From Clostridiales bacterium (lineage in GTDB: Bacteria > Bacillota > Clostridia > Peptostreptococcales > Anaerovoracaceae): 64,000 nt of DNA. Shown piece by piece: positions 18,147 through 26,746 of the stretch; the first letter of the stretch is position 1; every line of letters starts with the position of its first letter. The stretch is taken from assembly GCA_022766365.1 (NCBI GenBank), contig JALENW010000003.1, positions 37,173 through 101,172 of the forward strand, read 5' to 3'. The position numbers and the translations under genes were made by a program. The notes below the pieces were generated by a model. It made no database searches and had not been told where the DNA came from. It was given only the letters and a program-made list of their open reading frames with translations.

Positions 18147-18911
18147 ATGATATATAAACTGAGAGGCAAGGGTGAAAATAGAGAGGTAAGAATTCGTATT
18201 CAAAGAGATGAGGACGTTGATATAACAGAATTCTCCAGGTTTTGTAATTTAGAGCCGAATCACAGTGTTTTCACCTGTGAGAATTCAGGGAGAGATTTTG
18301 TTTTCAAAATCGGAGACCGCATTTCTCTGTCTTCCTATCTTGAGGAAGAGAGAACTTTGGAAGAGGTTCTGAGCTTGCTTGAACAATGTACCGGGTTCTT
18401 CAATTTTATATTGATAAACGGATTTTTCTTGCCCTTTGTGATGTACGATATGGATAGAATTTGGATATCCACATATGGGAAAGTCAGTTTCATGTATTTA
18501 CCCACAGATGGAATGGACGAAGGGAAAAACCTTATAGATTTCTTTGTAGAGTTGCTTTCCAAGGTGAGAGCATCTGATGATTCATGCAAAAATGGGATAG
18601 AGAAAATTATAGAGAACTTAATGCATCTTTCTTACTATGATGAGAACAGAATAAGGAGAATAGTGGATACATGTAGAGACAGGTACCTGGAACCTGTATA
18701 CGATATAGGTGGTCAAATAAGGAAGGGAAGTACAAATGAATTATATAAGCTAAAGCAGGAGTTCAATCGGAATATGAGCGGAAATCACAGGGATAGCGGT
18801 TCAGGAAATTATATACACAATGTCACTACGGGAGAAATATTGGATATTAACCCGAAAGACGTATTGGAGATTAATGCTCAAAATATTGAGTTTGTAGTAA
18901 GAAATCAATAG
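18147..18911 (+). CDS. uncharacterised protein with DUF6382-like N-terminal domain
   Basis: I do not recognise a function. With the ATG at 18147 (AGGAG seven bases upstream) the product is 254 residues; the longer TTG-started frame from 18075 lacks a ribosome site. Residues about 50-160 have the pattern of the DUF6382 domain often found before FHA domains: a lengthy alpha/beta stretch with a segment like FVMYDMDRIWISTYGKVSFMYLP. No FHA domain follows; the C-terminal 90 residues are charged and probably helical, then beta-rich. There are no membrane segments and no signal peptide, so it should be cytosolic. It stands between the pflA terminator and convergent gpmI. Confidence 0.65.
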   Translation: MIYKLRGKGENREVRIRIQRDEDVDITEFSRFCNLEPNHSVFTCENSGRDFVFKIGDRISLSSYLEEERTLEEVLSLLEQCTGFFNFILINGFFLPFVMYDMDRIWISTYGKVSFMYLPTDGMDEGKNLIDFFVELLSKVRASDDSCKNGIEKIIENLMHLSYYDENRIRRIVDTCRDRYLEPVYDIGGQIRKGSTNELYKLKQEFNRNMSGNHRDSGSGNYIHNVTTGEILDINPKDVLEINAQNIEFVVRNQ

Positions 18912-18959
18912 AGCCCCGAATACATCGTGATCAACGATCAAAAATTTAAACAAAGTAAA

Positions 18960-18988
18960 AAACAGCAAATCCGGAAGATTTGCTGTTT
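18960..18988 (-). terminator. terminator, probably of gpmI, possibly bidirectional
   Basis: A perfect 12-bp stem (18960-18971 with 18977-18988) encloses a five-base loop. On the minus strand it is followed by six T residues, which suits gpmI read-out; on the plus strand the T run is only three, so it serves the DUF6382-like gene less well. Confidence 0.75.
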
Positions 18989-19059
18989 ACAATGATATAC
19001 GGTAAAAAGTGGAAATAATATAGGTGAATGTGTGTTAAAAAGTAGTGTGGACAATTTCT

Positions 19060-20667
19060 TTATTTAATCAGTATATCGCCGGTCATCTCTTCAGGAATAT
19101 CAAGACCCATGAGATAGAGCATTGTTGGAGCAATATCTGCAAGTTTTCCCCATCTTCCTTGAGGTTCCATCACTTCAGCGTTTTCGGCTCCATCTTCATA
19201 CTCACCCCAGCCTGTGGCAAGTTCTTTAAACTCTCCGGGGGAATTGCTTATGTGTACCAGCGGGACAAGATTCAGAGAATGGGAAGTGACAATGTTGCCA
19301 TCTTCATCTACCATAACATCTGAATTACCGTGGTCCGCTGTGAGGAGTATCTGCCCATCGACCGCAAGTACAGCATCCTTGATTATTTCAACGAATCCGT
19401 CGAGAAATTCAACAGCTTCCACTGCCGCCTTCATAACACCGGTGTGTCCTACCATATCGGAATTAGCAAAATTGAGAATGATCATGTCATATTTTTCAGA
19501 ATGGATTGCATCAATTACTTTGTCTGTAACATCGGGAGCACTCATTTCGGGTTGGAGATCATAGGTGGCAACCGAAGGAGACTTAACCAGGATTCTATCT
19601 TCACCCGGATATGGATCTTCGACACCGCCATTGAAAAAGAAAGTAACGTGGGCATACTTTTCCGTTTCGGCGATTCTAAGTTGGTTTAAGCCAAGATTTG
19701 AAATGTATTCACCCAGGGTATTTCTAATTTTTTTAGGAGGATAAGCTATCTCTACATTCGGCATAGAAGCATCATACTCAGTCATAGTGACGTAATGAAT
19801 ATCCTTAGGTGTGATTTTTCGGTTCAAATCCTTAAGATCATCATCAACAAAAGCCCTGGTTATTTCTCTCGCTCTATCAGGCCTAAAGTTATACATTATT
19901 ATTGAGTCGCCGTCTTTGACAGGTTGACCGTCTTCAATAAAAGTAGGTGTTACAAATTCATCGTTTTCTCCTCTGGCGTAGGCATCTGTCAATGCCTTTA
20001 ATGCTGAACCTGCCATGAGATATTTGACCTCTCCGGCCGGATTATTCCCCATGGTAAGTGCATCGTAGGCGGTCTGAACACGTTCCCAACGTTTGTCCCT
20101 ATCCATTGCGAAATATCTGCCTTCGATGGAGGCTATTTTCCCTATCCCCAAATCAGAGATCCTTTCCTCTAAAGCCTTGATATAATTTTCGGCACATCTT
20201 GGCGGAACATCTCTGCCGTCCAGAAAAGCGTGAATATATACCTCAGAAAGACCTTTCTCTTTTGCCATTTTCAGAAGAGCGAAAAGATGGTCTATATGGC
20301 TGTGAACTCCACCGTCGGACAAAAGCCCGAAAAGATGAAGAGCACGCCCTTTATCCTTTGCCCGCTCCATGGCTTTTACTAATGTTTTGTTGTCAAAAAA
20401 GTATCCATCTTTAATCTCTTTAGAAATTAAGGACAGATCCTGATAGACAATTCGCCCGGAACCGATATTCATATGCCCGACTTCGGAGTTTCCCATCTGA
20501 CCATCAGGAAGTCCAACGGCTTCACCGCAAGCAATGAGTTTAGTCCAAGGATATTTTGCGAATATCGCATCTATATTAGGTGTTCGGGCGGCAGCGATTG
20601 CATTCCCGAAACGAAATTTATTCAAGCCAAAGCCATCAAGAATCATTAACATTGTGGGTCTTTTCAT
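19060..20667 (-). CDS. gpmI: 2,3-bisphosphoglycerate-independent phosphoglycerate mutase
   Basis: This 535-residue alkaline phosphatase-fold enzyme interconverts 3- and 2-phosphoglycerate in glycolysis using two manganese ions. Asp11 in MLMILDGFG and the catalytic Ser61 in MGNSEVGHMNIGSGR are present, as are the C-terminal metal ligands in ANSDMVGHTG and TADHGNSDVM. The length is slightly above the usual 510-515. AGGAG lies before the ATG. It is transcribed against its neighbours and is not with the other glycolytic genes (gap, pgk, tpi) that often accompany it in Firmicutes. Confidence 0.96.
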   Translation of the reverse strand: MKRPTMLMILDGFGLNKFRFGNAIAAARTPNIDAIFAKYPWTKLIACGEAVGLPDGQMGNSEVGHMNIGSGRIVYQDLSLISKEIKDGYFFDNKTLVKAMERAKDKGRALHLFGLLSDGGVHSHIDHLFALLKMAKEKGLSEVYIHAFLDGRDVPPRCAENYIKALEERISDLGIGKIASIEGRYFAMDRDKRWERVQTAYDALTMGNNPAGEVKYLMAGSALKALTDAYARGENDEFVTPTFIEDGQPVKDGDSIIMYNFRPDRAREITRAFVDDDLKDLNRKITPKDIHYVTMTEYDASMPNVEIAYPPKKIRNTLGEYISNLGLNQLRIAETEKYAHVTFFFNGGVEDPYPGEDRILVKSPSVATYDLQPEMSAPDVTDKVIDAIHSEKYDMIILNFANSDMVGHTGVMKAAVEAVEFLDGFVEIIKDAVLAVDGQILLTADHGNSDVMVDEDGNIVTSHSLNLVPLVHISNSPGEFKELATGWGEYEDGAENAEVMEPQGRWGKLADIAPTMLYLMGLDIPEEMTGDILIK

Positions 20668-20859
20668 ATCCTACTCCTAACTTTAAATTTGTAAACCGAG
20701 AAGATGTAATATAATATCTTGGGTGATATTCGTTTATTATGGGTTCAGTGAACTACTATGGTTTATAGAAGTCGTAGCTTACTGCCTTAAATGTATCAGT
20801 CTAAAAACTGATTTAATTATAGCAGATATTTTGATATAATTAAAGTTGGAGGTATAATA

Positions 20860-23800
20860 ATGGCCGGTTTCAGTTGGAATAGAGAACAGAATATTGCAAT
20901 ACAGTCAAAGGCAAAAGCTATATTGGTTGCGGCAGCTGCAGGATCAGGCAAGACGGCAGTTATGGTTCAGCGCATCATTGAACTTATCAAGGCGGGTACG
21001 CCTATTGATAAGATGTTAATCGTAACTTTTACAAATGCCTCCACAGCAGATATGAAGGGGAAGATTCGAAAGGCCGTTAAGAAGGAAATTTCGGACTCTG
21101 ATGATCGTCGGAAAAGAGAACTTTTCCGAAAACAGCTGGATTCTCTCGGTAGGGCTAATATAAGTAATTTTCATGGTTTTGCTATGAATGTAATCAAGCA
21201 GTTTTTCCACAAGCTGCCTGATCTTGAGCCGGGGTTTCGGGTTGAGGACGACCTCAGGCTTAAACTAATTAAAAGTCAGGTTATGGACGATCTGTTTTAT
21301 GAGTACTTTAATCGTGATGATGAAGAATATCAAAAATTTACCGAATTTCTGGATTCTTATACGGACGGGAGGAAATTTGTGAAGATCAAGGAGCAGATAC
21401 TTGAACTCCACGAATCATTTAGAAATATTCCCAATTACATGATTGAAATCCCTGAGATGATCGATAAGATGAAAGGAATCAGAACCGGCGATGATTTTTT
21501 GAACTACAACGATAATAGGAATCGATACATCGAAAGGGTAAAAAACCTTGCGGAAGTCATATATAAAGATTATCATCGTGCAAAAAATGATGCAAAAGAT
21601 AAAGGCTACGATGAGCTTTTGGGAAAAGTGATCATACCGTTAAGAGAAGCACCGGCAGAGAAGTTAAAAGATAAAATAAATTCGGAAGACTTTGAATCGG
21701 CCCTGAATTCAGCGAGGGATCTTTCCAATCTTAAATATAGCTTGCCGTCTGCCAAAGAGTTAAATGTTACAAGCGATGAAAGGAAAATGCTGCAACAGCA
21801 GAAGAAGAGTTTCGACGAAGGTTCTTTGAATGCAAAATCTTTAAAAGGTAGACACAAACTGCTGGAGGAAGTTGTAAAAATCTTAAAAATACTTACAAGG
21901 AACGGTGATGATCTTGACGGTGAAGTGGCATATTATCGTAAGACTCTAAATAATGCAGAATTTATTTTAAATTTTACATTGGAATTCGATAGGAGATATT
22001 CAAAAGCTAAGAGAGAAGCCGGAGTCATTGATTTTTCCGATATCGAGCATTTTGCTATTGAAATATTAAACGACAGAGGAGCATGTGATTTCTACAGAAA
22101 GAAATTTGACTATATTTTTGTAGATGAGTATCAGGATACGAGTGCCCTTCAGGAATATGTGATTCAAAAAATTGCAGCTGACAGTTCTCTTTTCATGGTT
22201 GGAGACATCAAACAGAGTATATATTCTTTCCGAAAAGCAGATCCAAGTATATTTCTTTCCAAATACGAGGGATTTACCCATGAGAGAAATATGAATACGC
22301 AGGATGGTCATGATAGCGGAACCGGTATAGGAGGCAGAGGAGATGGAGACGGTATTGAGGAATCTGATGAAGAGATTGTCGTAGATCTGTCAGCAAATTA
22401 CAGAAGCAAAATAGAAATTCTTGATGAAGTAAACAAGATTTTTTTTGATACTATGACGGGATACGACGAAAACAGCAGCCTTAAGCACGGTGCACCAAAC
22501 CCCACGGACTTACACCATGAGCCTGTGTATTATCTGGTTAACGATGATAAGGAGAACTTTAAGGGTAGAGACAGGGCAGAGCTGGAAGCTGTTGCGATTG
22601 CTAAAATAATCACAGAAAGCCTCGGAAAAAAATATTACGATTCAAAAGATGAGACAATCAAGGAAATCGGATATGGGGACATTGTCATATTATCAAAAGC
22701 TGTAAAAAATCACGGCACGAAAATGGCGCGAAAACTTGAAGAATTCGGGATTCCGGTGTATGTAACGAAGAAAGGGGATTTTTTCGATGCGATTGAAGTA
22801 AGAATTTTCTTCAATTTGTTACAAGTCATCAACAACAGACTTTTAGATTTACCTCTTTTATCTGTTTTGCACTCTGAACTTTTCGAATTCAGCGAAGCTG
22901 AACTTGCAGAAATCGCTTTGAGCAAAGAGCAGTATTTCTACCTGAAAATGATGGACTATCTGGACAGAGGAAGAAATCAGGAACTGAGGGACAAAATATC
23001 AGCTTTCGATACACTTATAAAGGATTTTTCTGAATTTTCCATGGAGAATGATCTCGACGTACTTCTATGGAAGGTAATGCAGGATACCGGATATTTCCTG
23101 TCAGTGGGAGCAATGCCTATGGGAGAATTAAGGCAGGGAAATCTTCAGTATCTTGTGGAACTTGCTTTTGAATATGAAAATAACGGAAATACGGGCTTGA
23201 GCGGCTTTCTTGAAACTTTGAACAAAATAAAAACTGATGAGACACTTATGATGGAGGAAACCGACGCGGCAGGAGAGGGAAGAAACGCAGTCAGGATCAT
23301 GACTATACATCAGAGTAAGGGTCTTGAATTTCCAATGGTAATTCTGGCAAGATATAATAATGCACTGAGGGCAGGTAATATGGAACGTGCGTGGGCATTT
23401 AATAAAGATTTAGGCCTTGCCTTGCCCGGAAAAGAAGGTATCTTTTCACAGGGAAAGAAGACTATTCTTCAAGAGATGATTGAAGCGATAAAGTACAAGG
23501 AAAACATGGAAGAATATCTCAGGCTCCTATATGTGGCTCTGACGAGAGCCACTGACATTTTGAATGTGGTCGGAGTATGCCCGGCTTCATCTGTTGAATC
23601 TTTTGCAACTTTAGCAGAATGGCATGGCAGGAAAGAAGAAATCGGCATAGAGGAACTTGATGATTTTGCCGCCATGACTGAATTGCCCGAATCCATAGAA
23701 AACCAACATGTGGACATTGACGTTGATGAGAATGTCAAGAGAGCAGTGTATGAAAGGCTTAGTTATCGATATCCGTTTGAAGATGCCGGTCTTGTCAGTC

Positions 23801-24558
23801 CAAAGTATTCTGCGACAGAGGTGAATAAAATGCCGTTCTATGGTGAGGAATACGCCGTAGGACAGGCTCCCGGGTTAACAGCTGTAAATGGTCAAGACTA
23901 TGAGTCAAATATTCAGTCTCAGGCGATGACTCGACCGAGATTCTTGGCGGCTCAGGTGACACCGGGAGCTGCCGGGAGAGGTAGTCTTTATCACAAGATT
24001 CTGGAAATGAGCAGCTATTCTGATGGAGTTGCCGAAGGTTATGCGTACCTGAAGCAGTTATCAAAGGACATGGTCGCCAAAGATATAATGACTGAAGAAG
24101 AACTAAAAACAGTAAATATAAACCTGATTGCAGATTTTTTTAATACGGATCTTGCCCGCAGAATGGCTAAAGCAGCTGAAAGAGGACTTCTTTTCAAGGA
24201 ACAGAAATTCATATATTCAACAGATGCCGATGACGAAATCTTCCATGGCCTTGATGAAAGAATAAAATTAGGCGCAAATAAAGATGACTTAATGCTTCAG
24301 GGAATCATCGATGCTTTCTTTATTGAGGAAGATGAAAAAGGCGAAAAATATTTTGTTTTGGTGGATTTCAAAACAAATAGGATAGATGTGAATATAATAG
24401 ACAGAGAAATTGAGAGAATTAAAAAAACATACGAAAAACAGATGCTTATCTACGAAAAAACTCTGGAAAACAGCTACCTTATCTCTACGGAAGAACATAT
24501 ACCTGTTAAGGAAAGAATTATTTATTTGATTGGAACGAAAATTTGCATAAATTTGTAG
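20860..24558 (+). CDS. addA: ATP-dependent helicase/nuclease subunit A (AddA)
   Basis: This 1232-residue UvrD-type helicase carries a C-terminal RecB-family nuclease. Walker A is AAAAGSGKT (residues 24-32); motif II reads FVDEYQDTS, then GDIKQSIYSFRKADP, with MTIHQSKGLEFP and LRLLYVALTRAT later. The nuclease site has D1151 (GIIDAFF), D1169 and K1171 (VDFKTN). AddAB resects double-strand breaks for RecA. A glycine- and acid-rich insert lies before ANYRSK (about residues 485-505). The partner addB, normally immediately upstream, is absent: gpmI is there instead. AddA needs AddB for end processing, so addB should be elsewhere in the genome. Confidence 0.95.
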   Translation: MAGFSWNREQNIAIQSKAKAILVAAAAGSGKTAVMVQRIIELIKAGTPIDKMLIVTFTNASTADMKGKIRKAVKKEISDSDDRRKRELFRKQLDSLGRANISNFHGFAMNVIKQFFHKLPDLEPGFRVEDDLRLKLIKSQVMDDLFYEYFNRDDEEYQKFTEFLDSYTDGRKFVKIKEQILELHESFRNIPNYMIEIPEMIDKMKGIRTGDDFLNYNDNRNRYIERVKNLAEVIYKDYHRAKNDAKDKGYDELLGKVIIPLREAPAEKLKDKINSEDFESALNSARDLSNLKYSLPSAKELNVTSDERKMLQQQKKSFDEGSLNAKSLKGRHKLLEEVVKILKILTRNGDDLDGEVAYYRKTLNNAEFILNFTLEFDRRYSKAKREAGVIDFSDIEHFAIEILNDRGACDFYRKKFDYIFVDEYQDTSALQEYVIQKIAADSSLFMVGDIKQSIYSFRKADPSIFLSKYEGFTHERNMNTQDGHDSGTGIGGRGDGDGIEESDEEIVVDLSANYRSKIEILDEVNKIFFDTMTGYDENSSLKHGAPNPTDLHHEPVYYLVNDDKENFKGRDRAELEAVAIAKIITESLGKKYYDSKDETIKEIGYGDIVILSKAVKNHGTKMARKLEEFGIPVYVTKKGDFFDAIEVRIFFNLLQVINNRLLDLPLLSVLHSELFEFSEAELAEIALSKEQYFYLKMMDYLDRGRNQELRDKISAFDTLIKDFSEFSMENDLDVLLWKVMQDTGYFLSVGAMPMGELRQGNLQYLVELAFEYENNGNTGLSGFLETLNKIKTDETLMMEETDAAGEGRNAVRIMTIHQSKGLEFPMVILARYNNALRAGNMERAWAFNKDLGLALPGKEGIFSQGKKTILQEMIEAIKYKENMEEYLRLLYVALTRATDILNVVGVCPASSVESFATLAEWHGRKEEIGIEELDDFAAMTELPESIENQHVDIDVDENVKRAVYERLSYRYPFEDAGLVSPKYSATEVNKMPFYGEEYAVGQAPGLTAVNGQDYESNIQSQAMTRPRFLAAQVTPGAAGRGSLYHKILEMSSYSDGVAEGYAYLKQLSKDMVAKDIMTEEELKTVNINLIADFFNTDLARRMAKAAERGLLFKEQKFIYSTDADDEIFHGLDERIKLGANKDDLMLQGIIDAFFIEEDEKGEKYFVLVDFKTNRIDVNIIDREIERIKKTYEKQMLIYEKTLENSYLISTEEHIPVKERIIYLIGTKICINL

Positions 24559-24641
24559 CTCTTGTGTGGTTTTTCACAAATAGGGTATAAAGATATTGAA
24601 TTTTGATTAACCGGAGAAGAGTTCACCGGATGGAGGATGTA

Positions 24642-25580
24642 ATGAGAAACAGGAATCAATATTCTGAAATGGATAGAACATGGTTCGGCCTTAATGAACC
24701 TGATTCGTCTGAAGTTGCTGCAGATGTTGTCGTATTTGGAATTCCCTTTGACGGAAGTGAAAGCGGTAGGGGAGGTTCTGCGGATGCACCTGATCTTTTG
24801 AGGAGAAACACTCTGAAAGCTAACCCTTGTACAGAGGATCTTGATATATTCGATCAGCTTAAAGTTTATGATGGTGGAGATTTCAGAGGTACGGACAGGG
24901 AAACCATATATCGTGAAGTAGAAGATTATGTAACGTCACTTGTGGAGCTGAGAAAGCGTTTCACCATGATAGGAGGGGATCATAGTGTTTCGATTCCTGT
25001 AATCAAGGGAATTGACAATAAGATTTCCGGAAGTCTCGGCATAATTCATCTGGGTGCTTATATGGATCTCAGAGATGATGAAGACGGTGACAGGCTCAGC
25101 AGTTCAACGGCCCTTTCAAGAGCTCTTGAGATGGAGTCGGTAAAAGGTTCTGAAAGTATCTATTACATTGGGATAAGAAGCATTGATAGGTACGAATTCG
25201 ATAAGGTAAAGTCAGGAAAGTTCAATATCAAATCTTCTAAGGACTGTTTTTTGGAGGGTGCTGAGGCAGTTGCTCTTGACTGTGTCTCAAAGATGAAGGA
25301 GTTTGACAATATTTATCTTACATTCAATATAGATGTGTTGGATCCCGGGTTTGCTGCAGGAACAGGTATGCCTCAGATGGGAGGCTTGACACCGAGAATG
25401 ACATTTGATATTTTGTCTGTTTTATTTGACAGACTTAATATATTAGGTTTTGATATGGTTGAAATTGCGCCAACTCTTGACGACAGTTTGGCCTCAATGT
25501 ATGCAGGGCGTAAGCTCGTTAAACAGATGTGGGCTTATTGGGCTGCTAAACTCGGTAAGCTTGAAAAGCTTAATGATTAA
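24642..25580 (+). CDS. ureohydrolase (arginase/agmatinase/formimidoylglutamase) family protein with degenerate metal site
   Basis: The 312-residue protein has the full ureohydrolase fold pattern: VVFGIPFDGSESGRGGSADAPDLLR, GGDHSVSIP (His114), the second metal motif region, and IDVLDPGFAAGTGMPQMGGLT. Active members need six metal ligands. Here the DAHxD motif reads GAYMD (Gly138, Tyr140 and Asp142 in place of Asp, His, Asp) and the SFDID motif reads TFNID (Asn229 in place of Asp). Three of six ligands are lost, so a dinuclear manganese centre is unlikely. It may be a non-catalytic binding protein or have altered chemistry. The ATG at 24642 follows GGAGG by five bases; upstream in-frame starts lack a site. 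mscL follows 18 bases later. Confidence 0.85.
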   Translation: MRNRNQYSEMDRTWFGLNEPDSSEVAADVVVFGIPFDGSESGRGGSADAPDLLRRNTLKANPCTEDLDIFDQLKVYDGGDFRGTDRETIYREVEDYVTSLVELRKRFTMIGGDHSVSIPVIKGIDNKISGSLGIIHLGAYMDLRDDEDGDRLSSSTALSRALEMESVKGSESIYYIGIRSIDRYEFDKVKSGKFNIKSSKDCFLEGAEAVALDCVSKMKEFDNIYLTFNIDVLDPGFAAGTGMPQMGGLTPRMTFDILSVLFDRLNILGFDMVEIAPTLDDSLASMYAGRKLVKQMWAYWAAKLGKLEKLND

Positions 25581-25598
25581 GTGAGGAGCAGGTATAAG

Positions 25599-25985
25599 AT
25601 GAAAGGTTTTATTAAAGAGTTTAAAGAATTTATTTCAAGAGGCAACGTTATTGATTTGGCAGTTGCTGTAGTAATAGGAGGCGCATTTACAGCAATCGTA
25701 AACTCACTGGTGAACGATATTATCATGCCTGTGATAGGTATTATAATCGGAGGAATAAGCTTCGAATCATTATCTGTAGCCGTTGGAACAGCAGAAATCA
25801 AGTACGGTATGTTCATACAGACTGTCATAAACTTCTTGTTGATAGCTTTCGTGATTTTCTGTGTAATCAAGGGAATCAATAAGTTCAAGAAAAAGGAAGA
25901 TAATGTTTGTGAAGAGCCGGCAGCACCTGCGCAGGATATAGTGCTTCTGACTGAAATCAGGGATCTTCTTAGAAATAACAAGTAA
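25599..25985 (+). CDS. mscL: large-conductance mechanosensitive channel MscL
   Basis: This 128-residue protein has the MscL N terminus ([25 protein letters not shown]), two membrane helices (about 15-45 and 68-92) and a short charged C-terminal helix bundle segment ([10 protein letters not shown]). It forms a pentameric emergency valve opened by membrane tension after osmotic downshock. The ATG at 25599 gives the canonical start; an in-frame GTG at 25581 lies within the ribosome binding region. It is closely spaced with the ureohydrolase-like gene and probably co-transcribed with it. Confidence 0.95.
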   Translation: MKGFIKEFKEFISRGNVIDLAVAVVIGGAFTAIVNSLVNDIIMPVIGIIIGGISFESLSVAVGTAEIKYGMFIQTVINFLLIAFVIFCVIKGINKFKKKEDNVCEEPAAPAQDIVLLTEIRDLLRNNK

Positions 25986-26040
25986 TATGATAACATCATT
26001 AAAGGTTAACAATTTCATATAAAATGAATGGAGGCATAAT

Positions 26041-26553
26041 ATGAAACTTAAAGAGAATATGGCAAAATTATTAAATGAACAGATTAATGCTGAAATTTTT
26101 TCGGCATACCTTTATCTGGATTATTCAAACTATTTTGAAGATAAGGGTCTTAACGGCTTCGCTAATTGGTATATGATCCAGGCGAAGGAAGAAATGTCTC
26201 ACGCCATGATGTTCTATGATTACGTACATGGAAACGATGGTAAAGTTGTTCTTGAAGCCATTGATAAGCCTGAAGGAAAGTTTAAGGATGATATGGACGT
26301 TTTAAAGGCGGCTTTGAAGCATGAGGAATATGTCACAGGTCTTATCAACAAGATGGTTAAAGCTGCAAGGGAAGCCGATGATTTGAGAACGGAACACTTT
26401 TTGGCATGGTTTGTAAATGAACAGGCTGAAGAAGAGACAACTGCTAAGGATCTTATCACCAAGTATGAGCTTTTTGCAACAGACGGGAAGGGACTTTATG
26501 CACTGAATGAGGAACTGGCTGGCAGGCAGTTTACACCTCCCGAAAATGAATAA
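26041..26553 (+). CDS. ftnA: non-heme ferritin
   Basis: This 170-residue four-helix-bundle iron storage protein oxidises Fe(II) and stores the mineral in a 24-mer cage. Ferroxidase ligands are recognisable: Glu18 (NAEIFSAYLY), Glu51 and His54 (KEEMSHAMMF), and the later NEQAEEE segment. The length is typical of bacterial FtnA. GGAGG precedes the ATG. It lies 55 bases downstream of mscL and has a strong terminator after it. Confidence 0.95.
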   Translation: MKLKENMAKLLNEQINAEIFSAYLYLDYSNYFEDKGLNGFANWYMIQAKEEMSHAMMFYDYVHGNDGKVVLEAIDKPEGKFKDDMDVLKAALKHEEYVTGLINKMVKAAREADDLRTEHFLAWFVNEQAEEETTAKDLITKYELFATDGKGLYALNEELAGRQFTPPENE

Positions 26554-26657
26554 TAGGCCGTTTATTACGCGATAGTTTTGTTTTCCCGGTGAATAGGTAA
26601 GAAGACTTGACCGGAACTTGACCAGAGCAAACAGTTTCAACAAGTGATTAACATTCC

Positions 26658-26690
26658 AGTGCTCCGCAGTGCTTTCTGTGGAGCACTTTT
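26658..26690 (+). terminator. terminator after ferritin gene
   Basis: A 12-bp stem, AGTGCTCCGCAG (26658-26669) with CTGTGGAGCACT (26676-26687) and one G-U pair, is followed by TTT. It ends the ureohydrolase-like/mscL/ftnA unit. Confidence 0.8.
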
Positions 26691-26746
26691 ACAGCAAGGT
26701 TGTAAGCTTTAGCTAGCAAAAGTGTTATGGGCAAAAGGAGAAGGAA

